Positions 18,976 through 29,999 of a DNA stretch of 64,000 nucleotides are shown here, one piece after another. Each line of letters opens with the position of its first letter. The stretch's first letter is position 1. Source of the DNA: Symbiodinium natans (Eukaryota; Sar; Dinophyceae; Suessiales; Symbiodiniaceae); assembly GCA_905221605.1 (NCBI GenBank), contig CAJNDS010000102.1, positions 124,001 through 188,000 of the forward strand, in the 5' to 3' direction. The translations under genes and the position numbers were made by a program. Under the pieces are notes generated by a model. It saw nothing but the letters and a program-made list of their open reading frames with translations, was not told the DNA's origin and did no database searches.

Positions 18976-20227
18976 TTATTGGACAGCCTTCGGTGCGGCA
19001 ACACAAACACCGCGCTTCTAGCAAAAGCAGATAGCAATAAACCGCACACATGCACTACACATACCATATGCACACACGTCAGTGTGAAGCAATAGCTGAC
19101 TTCCAGCAACACCTACATGCCCAGGGCGGAGTACTTCAAAGCAGCTACAACCCTACAGTCTGCCCTACAAAGCACCTTGAAATTCTGAACGCGTGCCTGC
19201 CGTAGGCATGGAATGTGGTGGGGGATGATAAGCCTGAGTGAGGCTCAGGATGGTTCAGGGTGGCCTGCTTCCTTTTTCGGGTAGAGGCTTTCAAGTTTGA
19301 GGCTTCGAAACCCTAAACCCTAAACCCCAAACCCTTTTGTCATCAAGCTCGGGAGTCCCTTTGAGGTGCGCAAAAGCAGTAGGTACATTGACGTCTGCTC
19401 CTCATTCGTGAAGCACAGTAGCCGGTTTTTCTCCCTGCCAAACGATGAAGGGGGCATTTAGAGGAAACCCTAAACCCTGAACCCTATAGACCCTAAACCC
19501 TAATGGCCCGCAACACAAAGGGTGTGTTGTGGGTTCTTGAGGTTTGCTGCTTCGGGTTTCAGTGTGGGAGGGCCCTGACTGAAGGGCACCTCGTCAAGTC
19601 TTTGAGTCCCCGGGCAACTTCGCCGGGTCCGAAAAAGCGACCGGACCACGAAATCATACAGGGGCCTTCATTCATAATTAGAATAGGGTTCTGGGCGTAA
19701 TTATGGTAGAATTTCAAGGGGGACTCCTCCTGATCCCGGGCAGCCTGGCGGCATGTCGGCCAGGGTTTAGGGTTTAGGGTTTAGGGTTTAGGGTTTAGGG
19801 TTTCGGGTTTAGGGTTTAGGGTTTCGGGTTTGGGGTTTAAGGGTTTAGGGTTTAGGGTCTAGGGTTGCTTCTATGGGCTTCTCCGAAGAGCTGGAACCCT
19901 GGTCTTGCCGGTATCACCGGTATCCAAAGGCATGAATTCCCGTGAATTCTATTTCAACAGCATGGGCAAGGGGCGAAAAGAAAAAACGGTCAGCTCTCAC
20001 AATTCTGATCCCTTGTTGGGTACCCTAAAAACAATACCTGCCAAATTAGGAAGAGTAACCCCAAAAAGGGGCCGTAACTTAGAGAAGTCACCACATGTAC
20101 TGTGCGGGTTTTGTGCGTTTGGTCGCAGACTTTGGGGTCGGCCTGGGGAGCCTGAGTGTCGCACATGGCTCTCCAGCTGCTGCTGCGCAAACCACATGCC
20201 AATCGTTGGTCCTCCTTGTCCTGCGCC

Positions 20228-20415
20228 GTCATTTTTTGGGGGGGTTTCTCCGAAATAGGGGTGCCTTACTGTGGTCCGCATTCTAAGGGAGTACGAATGG
20301 TTGGGGGTTTCCGAGATAGGGGTACCTTCTTGTGGTCCTCATTATATGAGAATACGACTTATTTGGCGGTGTATACCAGGGTTCCCTTATTTTTTCGTAA
20401 ATCCCCATTTCGGGC
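20228..20415. repeat. FB-C foldback, two partial copies in tandem
   Basis: GGGGGGTTTCTCCGAAATAG and GGGGGTTTCCGAGATAGGGG lie about 77 bp apart, both followed by GTGGTCC..CATT. The block ends with CCCTTATTTTTTCGTAAATC, the opposite arm. Confidence 0.65.
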
Positions 20416-20565
20416 TTGGAGCATGTCCTGGCCGGTTGGGGTGTATTGGTGGACTATGCACGGCCGGTCTGAGTTTGGGCTTCATGCACGTGCTGAAAAA
20501 AGACGTGCTAGCTACAGCATCAACGTCTCGCACCCTCAACCCTCAACCCAACTTTGATCCCTGTC

Positions 20566-20655
20566 TTGGGATGTTCCCCCTTATGCTAACAGTCCTTAAG
20601 AGGGATTCTAATAGGGGGCTGTTAATCACTGCTAGTACCAGGGGGAACCTCCCAA
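20566..20655. repeat. FB-E foldback repeat, copy 2
   Basis: TTGGGATGTTCCCCC..GCTAACAGTCCTTAA..GGGGGAACCTCCCAA. Confidence 0.7.
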
Positions 20656-20819
20656 TCCCGGACCATTGATCCCCAACTCCCTGTGTCCTTGGTTCGGATT
20701 CGGAAGCTCTTGGGGCGCCTGTTGGCTCGTCGGTTCGTCGGGCTCTGAATTTGAGGGTTTCGGGTTTGATTCTACATATACGATGATGAGTAGTGTGATT
20801 AAACATGTATCACATACAA

Positions 20820-20925
20820 AACAACATACATACATACATACATACATGCATGCATACATACATGAATACAACAGACATTTCACAGGTATATATATATATA
20901 TATATATTTGTATATTAACTTGAGG
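20820..20925 (+). repeat. (ACAT)n and (AT)n microsatellite
   Basis: ACATACATACATACAT-type units followed by (TA)n at about 20887-20908. Confidence 0.9.
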
Positions 20926-21376
20926 GATTGTTGGCTGAAGTGAGTCAAAATGGTACTTGCACTCTATAGCAGTCGCGACTGAGGGGTTGGTTGTGATAAA
21001 GTCTCCGGCCCCCGCCACAGCAGCCTAAACCCAGCGCACCGTGGGATCTTTAGGGGCGATGAGGACTGAGGTCAAAAGCGGTTATACCCTAAACCCTAAA
21101 CCCTAAACCCGAAATTATGGAGTTTATGGAGTTTAGGGGCTTTGGGACTCCTGCCCTGTACATCATAGTAGGGCCAGAGGCTCGGCCTTGCATGCAGCCA
21201 GGGCTTTGATGGCTTTTTCCGGTTGAGGGACCTATAGTGGGGAGGCTCAAGACTCCAAGGGTTTAGGGTTTAGGGTTTGCGGCCGATCCATGCAATTCAG
21301 CAAGGGCTGCCCCGTCCCTACCCAAAAGCCAGCCGTGCTGGAGGAAGCTCAATCCTAAACATGACCGAAAGGGAAC

Positions 21377-21489
21377 CCCCAAAACCTGTGAGTTTTTAGG
21401 TTCCCTACATATCCTTGCAACAATTGCAAAAATCAGCCCAAAACCTGTGAGTTTTTAGCTTCCCTACATATCCTTTGCAATAATTGCGA
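21377..21489 (+). repeat. Tandem duplication of ~55 bp
   Basis: CCCAAAACCTGTGAGTTTTT, then AG-TTCCCTACATATCC and TTGCAA-AATTGC, occurs twice with only a few differences. Confidence 0.85.
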
Positions 21490-22799
21490 TGATTAAATTG
21501 GGAATGTAAACAGCTCCATGATGTGACTCCGTCCCAAACCCCACAAATTAGCAGGTTACAACCCCCCGAAATACAGGGCATAACCCCTAAGCGCCATAAA
21601 CCCTAAACCCTAAACCCTGAACCCTAAACCCTAAACCCTACACTCAAACCGGAAACGCCCTCCAACAGGCAGGGGCGCGAAGCATGGGATTGGGAGCTCC
21701 GGAGGTGTCAGCCACGTGGGCGAAGGGGCGCCTAACGATTCGGGTTCAGGGTTTAGGTTCAGGGTTTTGGGGTTTGGGGTTTAGGGCTAGGGTTTAGGGT
21801 TTAGGGTTTTGGGGTTTTTTTTTCGCTCCCGCATAGCTGGTCTTGGGGTTTGGGGTTTAAGGTTTAGGGTTCAGGGTTTGGGGTTTAGGGCTCAGGGAAT
21901 CTGATTTTGGGTTTAGATACCTGAAAGGGTCTAAACCCAGAGGCAAAACCTGAACTGCTTCCCTGATTATGAAGCCTACAACCCCTAAACCCTATAAACC
22001 CTAAACTCTAAACCCTTTTTTGTTGAGCAGGGCAGGCTGCATTGCACATTGTCCCGGTCTCTGAGTTGCTGCTGTGTTTGCAACCGCTGATTTGGGAACA
22101 CTTCGAACCCTAAAAGCCTCCACCCTAAACACCACTGAGCGCTAATAAAGCCACAAAGCCCTTTTTGCATCCGGAAAACCTCAACCAACCGACCAGACCA
22201 CCACAAGTTCAAGCACCCCAGCCCCACGAGCTGTAGGGTTCAGGGCATGCGGGCTTAGGAATTTAAGGTATGGCCCAATGCTTAGGCTTTTGTAAGGCAA
22301 CTACGTCTCCTGCAGGGAAAAGAGACCTGAATTGCCACAAGAAAACCTCTGCCAAAACGAGACCGAAATCCTTGTCACGCTAAACCTACCGCCAGCGAAC
22401 AACGTATCCCAAGCGAAGGTACTTTGTCCACCCATCCAGGGATGCGATGGAGGGCTTCCGCACATGGTTGGCACGTGGGACAGTGGGCCCTTGGCTGTTC
22501 GGTACATTTCCGCCCCCATGCACTGCTCTGCTCAGAGACTGTGGCCTACCTTGACAACCACATGAACCCCAAAATTGGGTCATGTACCCTATGCTACTAT
22601 AATCCCTACCAAAGGGTGTATGAACCACAAACCCTTTTAGGGTTTCACCTGGGCTTCCAAGGGAAGGCCTCCCACAGTTGGTGTGCTTGCCAAGACACGC
22701 CTGCTGCCGGCCACTGGGGGGGGTGGCCCACGAAAGGCTCCGTTCCTGAAGGGTCACGATGTGGATGTGCGGACCAGGGGGGATTAGGAAAAGAAAACA

Positions 22800-22885
22800 A
22801 GAGACCCCCAATAGAGTCCCCTAAATACTAGGATTCCCTATATTAATAAGGACCCCAATAAGGCACCCCAAACTTCAAATCGGGG
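22800..22885. repeat. FB-C foldback repeat, partial
   Basis: GACCCCCAATAGAGTCCCC, then AATAAGGACCCCAATAAGGC and ACCCCAAACTTCAAATCGGG: an FB-C copy lying directly upstream of the candidate SpoVS-like exon. Confidence 0.65.
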
Positions 22886-22894
22886 AGTTTAGGC

Positions 22895-23330
22895 TTTCGG
22901 CTCTTGGCAGAGTTGGTTGGGCGGGTCAGGAGAGGCATGAAGCTGAAGCTGTGCGGACTTGGCGCGCAAGATGCTCTGAATCTGATGAGTGGTCTCGAAC
23001 TCCTTCTACCACGAAATGCCATGAAACAAACTGCGGTAAGCCTTCCGTGCCATGCGCCAAGAACGGGGAGGGCACTTGAACAAGCAGAAACGCACCAAGA
23101 CCCCAACACCCCAAGACCCCAACACCCCAACACCTGCAGGATCTCGGATCGAGGAGCAAGGGGTTCGGGGTTTGCGAAGACAAGAGAAGACACCCCAAGG
23201 AAAGGAATCGCAAGAATTACGAGTAGCATTGCAGCTCAGATTCGCTCACTTTGGAGAAAAGCAGGGCCATGAGCTGGATGAGTCTGAGGAAGAGGGGCCT
23301 GAGCGCAAAGTATGTTCGCTGCCAGGGTTA
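22895..23330 (+). CDS. Candidate two-exon fragment resembling SpoVS/Alba-like protein
   Basis: The translation around 22897-23036 reads LLAELVGRVRRGMKLKLCGL, then GAQDALNLMSGLELL. This resembles the core of SpoVS-domain proteins (A..I.gR.R.G..v.l..iGa.Al), which are common in dinoflagellates. It ends at ACTGCG|GTAAGC, a good donor. Downstream, 23140-23320 is open in another frame (ELRVALQLRFAHFGEKQ, then an acidic tail), a plausible second exon after an acceptor such as CACCTGCAG at 23135. The exact acceptor is not fixed. Not an established gene model; the resemblance is by eye only. Confidence 0.3.
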
Positions 23331-23354
23331 GGGTTTCGGGTTTAGGGTTTAGGG

Positions 23355-23435
23355 TTTTTAGGGTTTTTAGGGTTTTTAGGGTTTTTAGGGTTTTTAGGGT
23401 TTTTAGGGTTTTTAGGGTTTTTAGGGTTTTTAGGG
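23355..23435 (+). repeat. Variant telomere array (TTTTTAGGG)9
   Basis: Nine uniform 9-bp units, each a telomere unit with two extra T, next to normal TTTAGGG units. Confidence 0.95.
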
Positions 23436-23580
23436 TTTAGGCACGAAACCTTAAACAAACCCTAAAGACTTGAGGTAGGGCTGTAGAGAAAGTCATCATG
23501 TAGCTATGCACGCCATCTGGACTTCCATCTCTTCGAGCTGAGGCTGGGGTCAGATGACTGTTAAAGGGCTTCGGCTTGCC

Positions 23581-23651
23581 AAAACCCAGTTAAAAGGCCC
23601 TTGATAGGGTTGATTTTGGGGAGTAGAAGGCCTTAAAGGCCCATCCTGGTG
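23581..23651. repeat. FB-F foldback repeat
   Basis: GGCCCTTGATAGGGTTGATT..GGCCTTAAAGGCCCATCCTG. On the minus strand it begins GATGGGC directly after CCAG. Confidence 0.5.
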
Positions 23652-23800
23652 GGTGGACCTGTTGCGGGCTGCCACTGCTGCCTCGGCGCTGGCCTCCAAA
23701 CGGGCACTTGGCCCATGGACTGCAACAGCCGGTCGTCTTCCGTGGCCTCGTAAAGCAAGGCCTCGCGGCTTCTCTGCACGAGGGCCATTAGCGCAATAAG
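23652..23800 (-). CDS. Candidate exon, unknown protein
   Basis: The minus strand is open and protein-like (QRSREALLYEATEDDRLLQS and PVWRPAPRQQWQPA), preceded by a plausible acceptor CCTCGTGCAG and followed at once by the FB-F copy (AG|GATGGGC). No family recognised. If real, FB-F would be its downstream intron with a GA donor, which dinoflagellate introns sometimes use. Confidence 0.25.
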
Positions 23801-24165
23801 GGGCCTTAATGATTGGGACAGGGTTTTGGGGGTTGTTTTCCTAGCTAGCATTACAAAGGGACGAGCAGGGAATGCCATTGGTAAGTATGCTTCCTCCGCA
23901 CCTCCCCAACCTTCACCTCTTGAGCCTTCAGCAGCTAAGCTACTCCTCCAAGCCTGGAAAACGCAACTCTTGTGCTCCTGCACCCCCTCCCACCCCCCAA
24001 ACCCTGAACCCCATAAACCCGAAACCCTAAACCCTAAACCCCAAACCCTCAACCCCCTAAACCCTCAATCGCTTGCGGGTTGGACCTGGCTCGGCAAGGG
24101 CACCATCGAGGCTGGGCCGTGAGGCTGGACCGGGTGGTGGCCAGGCGGCGCCATGCCTAGTGAGG

Positions 24166-24464
24166 GCCCCAGAGACTCCAAAACCCCGCAATTTAGGAAT
24201 GTAACCTTAAATCATATTATAGGGTTCCTATTCTAATTTGGGGTATATTCCTCAATTAAGGAATATACCTTAAATCATATTAGGGTTCCTATTCTAATTT
24301 AGGGTATATTCCTTAACTAAGGAACATACCTTAAATCATATTAGGGTTCCTATTCTAATTTAGGGTCTATTCCTTAATTAAGGAACATACCTTAAATCAT
24401 ATTAGGGTTCCTATTCTAATTTAGGGTATATTCCTGAATTAAGGGGTTTTGGAGTCTCTGGGGC
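24166..24464. mobile_element. Foldback element with perfect 22-bp inverted ends and internal 61-bp array
   Basis: The 22 bases at 24166-24187 (GCCCCAGAGACTCC then AAAACCCC) are the exact inverse of 24443-24464. Inside are about four units of a 61-bp repeat (CCTTAAATCATATTAGGGTT at about 24205, 24268, 24329, 24390), itself partly palindromic (TTCCTTAATTAAGGAA). No coding capacity; a non-autonomous element by inference. No clear target duplication. Confidence 0.85.
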
Positions 24465-24586
24465 TTTTCCGCTCGACTCTGGGCTCTAGGCCCGACATCT
24501 CACACGATGCGTTTGGTAGAAATCATGTAGAGACCACAAGGGAAGAGACTTCGTATCATTATTGCGTATAGCATATATATATATAT

Positions 24587-24616
24587 GTGGCCGAGACCTT
24601 TAGGGTCTATTTCACG
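24587..24616 (+). repeat. Left hairpin end of the 7.8-kb element
   Basis: GTGGCC-GAGACCTTTAGGGTCT-ATTTCACG. Inner stem AGACC/GGTCT with a 5-nt loop, outer GTG/CAC. Confidence 0.7.
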
Positions 24617-24636
24617 GCTGGTTCTTCTTTCAGTAG

Positions 24637-24800
24637 TAGTGCAATAATAATAATAATAATTTTAATATTATTATGAGTATAATAATACTGACCGTAATTG
24701 TAATAGGAATAATAATAGTACTAGTAATAGTAATAGGAATAGGAATAGTAATAATACTAGTAATCGTATTAGTAGTAGTAACAGTAATAGTGAAGGTTTG
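24637..24800 (+). repeat. (TAA/TAG/GGAATA)n microsatellite
   Basis: Low-complexity trinucleotide tract made of TAATAATAAT, AGTAATAGTAATAGG and related words. Confidence 0.9.
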
Positions 24801-24839
24801 GTCTGTGTGTGCACCGGCGCCAGCAAGTGCAGCCATGTA

Positions 24840-27800
24840 GCTCTAGCACACTTTGAAGTAAGAGATAGACAAGTTGTTTCATAGCCTGAAGAGGGGCGAA
24901 GGGCTCTCTCATTTCCGATTACGAGGTAGAGGTGAGCTATCTCATTTCTTAGAAACATAGAGGAGATCTCATTTCCACGACAGAGACATCTTTCACTCAG
25001 GAGAGAACGCAAGCTGTTTCATTTCCAAGAAAATAGAGGAGCTCTATCATGTCGCATTAGAAGTGAGAAGCTCTGCACTAAAAGATAGAAGGCATCGATT
25101 CGTTTCCCTTTTTCTTTTGCTTATCAAAGGGTCTTTTCAGTTCGAACACAGGATTTCTTTCATGCCCTATAAGAAGGATCGAGGAGCTCTTTCATCTGAG
25201 AGATAGAAGAACGCATTCATGAAGTATACACGAGCTCATTTCTCGTCAAGAGGCAGAGGCGTGCCCAGCTCTACCATTACCTAACTCTTACCTGAAATTT
25301 CTCTATCTCGCAGAAGGTCATGAGAGACTTCCTTTTTCACGCTGCAGGAAATGAGAGAGTTCTCTTCTATGTCGATTTTCAGACATAGCTTCGCAGCTTC
25401 TCTATCAATGAAGAGTTTTGAAGGCCACTCTGGGCCATTCTCTGTCCATCAAATGGGACATGACATAACGCATCACTCGCTATCGTTTATGTGATAGAGT
25501 TTCGCTATCTCTGAATAGGTCATCTGAAAGCTCCTCTGTATCTTTGCAGCAAGTGAAGGAGCTCCTTGCCTCTTCTGCAAGAGCCCTCCGCTTCCTATTT
25601 TGCAATGAGCAAGCTCCTTTATCTCCTCTGGTTCCTAATAGGTCATGAGCGGGCTTCCCTCTCTCCTTCTCTTTTAGGGGATAGAGGAGGTTTTTTCATG
25701 TTGCGTTAACAGCTAGAGGACATCATTTATATCCATTCTGTCATTTCGTATGAGAAGATACAGGAGCTCATTCATCTCCTAGTCAGAGATTGAAGAACTC
25801 GTTCACAAGAGATATAGATATAAGAAATCTCTCATACAATGTATAAGAGCTCTCTCATGTCCTACCTAGTTCATTTGCCGTCACCAGCGCTCAGCTCTAC
25901 CATTTCGTATCTTTTATATGACATAGCTTCTCTATCTCGCAATAGGTCATGAGAGACCTCCTCTTTCTTTTGCAGGAAATGAGAGAGGTCTCTATCTACC
26001 TTTTGTGAAAGAGCTCCCTTTGTTCAATCACAAGAACTCATTCATAGAAGCTGTAAGAGCTCTCGAATGTACTTTCTTGTGAATTTCCCGTCGATAGGTA
26101 GAGGAGCTCACAGCTCTACCACATCCTACCCTTTACATGGAAGAGGCTCCTCTATCTCGTAGCGGGTCAAGAAAGATTGTCTCTATCTCTTTGCAGAACA
26201 TTAGAGAGTCCTCTACCTACCTCTTGTGAAAGAGCTCCTTCACCTCAAAATCAAATGCCACAACTCGTCTATCTTTCACTGGGACATGAGACAGCTCCAT
26301 TGTGAATTTCTATTCAGAAATAGCTGCTTCTCTATCGATGAAGAAATCATGCGAGTAGCCGTTTATCGATGCATAAGAAATGACATAGCTCTTCTACCTT
26401 TTTGCGACAGATCTCTTGTTTACCCGAAATGAAAGTTTGGAAGGCCATTCTCTATCCCTTGAATGGGGACACAACTCATCAGTCTCTATCGTTTACGTGA
26501 GAGAGTTTCGCTATCTCTGAACAGGTCATCTGAAAGCTCCTTTGTGTCTGCGCAGCAAGTGAAGGAGCTGCTTGCCTCTTCTGCAATAGCTCCTCCGCTT
26601 CCTATTTTGCAATGAGCAACCTCTTCTATCTCCTTTGGCTCCTATTTCTCGTTTGCCATCACTAGGCAGAGGAGCTCTCAGCTCTACCATGACCTATCTT
26701 TTACATGAAAGAGGCTTCTCTATCTCGTAACGGTTCATGGAGTCATGACAGATCTTCTCTATCTCTTTGCAAGAAAAGAGAGAGTGCTCTACCTACCTCG
26801 TGTGAAAGAGCTCCTCCACCTTGTGATCGAGAGTGACAGAACTCGTCTATCTTTCAATGGTGCATGAGCCAGGTTTTTTGTTTGTATTTGAGAAAAAGCT
26901 TGTCTACCCGTGATATAATAAGAAATGAATAGCTCTTCTACCTTTCTGTGACAGATCTCTCCTTTATTCGAAATGAAAGTCTGGAAGGCCATTCTCTATC
27001 CCTGAAATGGGGCATGACATAACTTTTCAATCTCTATCGTTTACGTGATCGAGTTTCGCTATCTCTGAATAGGTCATCTGAAAGCTCCTCTGTATCTTTG
27101 CAGCAAGTGAAGGAGCTCCTTGCCTCTTCTGCAAGAGCCCTCCGCTTCCTCTTTTGCAATGAGCAAGCTCTTTATCTCCTCTGTTTCCTAACAGGTCATG
27201 AGACAGCTCATTTCCACACTGTCATTTCGTATGCGAAGACACAGGAGCTCATTCATTTTCTATTCAGAGATTGAAGAACTCATTCATAAGAAATGTATGA
27301 GAGTTCTCTCATGTCCTATCTAACTGATTTCCCGTCACTAGGCAGAGGAGTCCTCAGCTCTACCATTTCTTATCTTTATATGACATAGCTTCTCTATCTC
27401 GCAATAATCAGGTCGTGAGGGACCTCCTCTTTCTTTTACAGAAAATGAGAGAGGTCTCTATCTACCCTTTGTGAAAGAGCTCCCTTTGTTCACTGGCAAG
27501 AACTCATTCATGAAAGCTATAAGAGTTCCCGTCGATAGGTAAAGGAGCTCACAGCTCTTCTATATCTTACCCTTTACATGAAAGAGGCTCTCTATCTCGT
27601 AGCGGGTCATGAAAGATCGTCTCTATCTCTTTGCCGGACATGAGAGAGTCCTCTACCTACCTCTTGTGAAAGAGCTCCCCCACCTCGTAACGTACAAAGA
27701 GAGAACTCGTCTATCTTTCAATGGGACATGATCCGTCTCTTTGGTTTTGGTTGAGAAAAGCTTCTCTATCTGGTTTTGGTTGAGAAAAGCTTCTCTATCC

Positions 27801-29990
27801 ATGAAGCAAACATGAGAGAAGCCGATTGTCTCTAGGCTGCTTATCGCTTCATAGGAAATGACATAGCTCTTTTACCTTTTTGCGAGAGATCAACCCTAAT
27901 TGAAGGTTTCGAAGGCCTATCCCTGAAATGGAGCGTCGCATAACTCATCAGTCTCTCTCGCTTACGTGAGACAGCATTTATTCTATTTCGTAACAGGTCA
28001 TCTAAACGCTCTTCTATGCGTTTGTAGAAGTAAAAGAGCTCCTTGCCTCTTGTGCAAAAGCTCCTCCGCATCCTAAAGAGCAATGAGCAAGCTCTTCTAT
28101 CTCCTCTCTCTTGAATAGGTCATGAGAGGGCTCCCCTCCCTCTGGTTGAGGGAATGACAGAGCTCCTCCGCCCCTTACGAAAGAGCCTTTCTCCTGCTTG
28201 AAAAGCTGCGGGCGGGTGCTCTGGCGCCTCGTAGGTTTGGGAGGGCTCCTTTTCACATCTTTATCTTTCCGACTCCGAGATATAGGAGCTCATTTTTTCG
28301 AAAGTGGTAGCAGAGATCTCTCATTTCCAAGAGATCTTTGTCACTCAGGGAGAAAGCAAGGTTTTTGATTTCAAAGAAATGGAGGAGCTCTTTCATGTCC
28401 CATTAAGAGTGTGGAGCGCTCTCATTACGCATGAAAAGATTGATGACATGGATTCGTTACCATTCTTTAACTTTTCTCGAAGGGTCTTTTCTTTTCATAT
28501 GCAGGATCTCTTTCATTTCCTATGAGAAGATAGAGGAGCTCTTTCATCTCAAAGATAGAAGAATGCATTCATAAACGGTATAAGAGCTCTCCCATGAACT
28601 ATATCTCATCGTAGGGGGCATAGGAGTCTTAGGGGGCTCAGGATTCGCGTGCAGGGTGTAGGGTTTATAGGGCTACGGGAATTTAATGGAGGGTGTATTT
28701 GTGTAGTCTGCCTATTACCGTAACAAACCCGTGACATAACCCAGAGCCATTACTTGCAAGACTGCTTCTTGAAAGCAAGAGCGCTAGTGTCTAACCATTG
28801 TACATTCCTACATGAGATACCCCACCACATCTTGAAAACACCTCTTTCTCCAAGGGTTTACTGGGGCATTAAGGAACAAGAACGTGATGGTTTCAGCACC
28901 AAAGTAAGGGAATAGCAAAGGGTTTCCAGGGAAAACTTCCCTGATGCAACCGGTCTCTATCTCACAAGAGGTCATGAGAGACCTCCTGTATCACATTGCA
29001 GGAATGAGAGAGTTCTCCACCATGTTTGTTTTCCGAAATAGCTTCTCTATCAATGCAGAGTTTTGAAGGTCGCCCTGGGCCATTCTCTGTCCGATAAATG
29101 AGACATGACATAACTCATTAGTCTCTATTAAGAGAGTCTCTATCTCTACGTGATCGAGTTTCGCTATCTCTGAATATACGTCGTCTGAAAGCTCCTCTGT
29201 GTCTTTGTAGCAAGTGAAGGAGCTCCTTGCCTCTTCTGCAAGAGCTCCTCCGCTTCCCCTTTTGCAATGAGCAAGCTCTTCTATCTCCTCTGGTTCCTAA
29301 CAGGTCATGACTTCTGCAAGAGCTCCTCCTCTTGATATTTTGCAATGAGCAAGCTCTTCTATCTCCTAATAGGTCAGAGAGGGCTTCCCTCTCTCCCACT
29401 CTTGTAGGGGATAGAGGAGCTTTTTCTTGATGCGTTAAAAGCTCGAGGGCATCGTTCATGTCCTGTCTGTCATTACGTATGAGAAGAGACAGGAGCTCAT
29501 TCATCTCCTAATCAGAGATTGAAGAACTCCTTCAGGAGAGCTCTCTCATATCCTATCCTTTTGGTTCCCCGTCACTAGGTCCCTAGGTAGAGGAGCTCTC
29601 AGCGTCTCAGCTCTACCGTTTGCTACCTTCTACGTGGCAGAGCTTCTTTATCTCGCAATAGGTCATGAAAGACTTTCCAGCAAATGAGAGAGTTCTCTAC
29701 TTTACCGCTTGCGAAAGAGCTCCCCTTTTTCAATGACAAGAATTCACTCATACAAGCTACAAGAGCACTCTAATGTCCTGTCTTGCTCATTTCCCGTCAA
29801 TGGGTAGACGAGCTCGCAGCTCTACCGTTTCCTACCCTTTACATGAAAGAGGCTCCTCTATCTCGTAGCGGGTCATGAAAGATCGTCTCTATCTCTTTAT
29901 CTACCTACCTCTTGTGAAAGAGCTCCCCCACCTCGCAACGTACAAAGACACAACTCGTCTATCTTTCAATGGGACGTGATTCTCCTTTGC
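24840..29990. repeat. GAGCTC-rich degenerate satellite block
   Basis: About 5 kb of diverged short modules built from AGAGCTCC, TCTATCTC, CATGAGAGA and their inverses. A longer shared block (AAGGCCA..CCATTCTCTGTCC.. through TTTCGCTATCTCTGAA to GCAAGTGAAGGAGCTCCTTG) recurs near 25420, 26437, 26985, 27911 and 29068, so there is higher-order duplication with irregular spacing. Frames are short (none above about 130 codons) and none resembles a protein. Confidence 0.75.
28600..28955. other. Non-satellite island inside the satellite block
   Basis: About 350 bp lacking the GAGCTC/TCTATCTC words, starting CGTAGGGGGCATAGGAGTC. Satellite resumes at GGTCTCTATCTCACAAGAGG. It looks like an insertion; no inverted ends or gene seen. 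Confidence 0.5.
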
Positions 29991-29999
29991 TTTTGGTAA

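Larger units (their letters stand above)
19311..24165. other. ITS and foldback-rich region
   Basis: Telomere-type arrays at about 19310-19335, 19465-19503, 19762-19866, 21085-21115, 21257-21282, 21596-21645, 21740-21815, 21845-21900, 21983-22020, 23325-23440 and 23996-24070. The stretch 22030-22800 shows no repeat or gene that could be identified. Candidate exons at 22895-23330 and 23652-23800 are listed separately. Confidence 0.7.

Noticed and set aside
18097-19021. Overlapping frames of 87-174 codons in the tandem repeat
   Set aside because: Present in several frames of the same repeated unit on both strands; no independent sign of coding.
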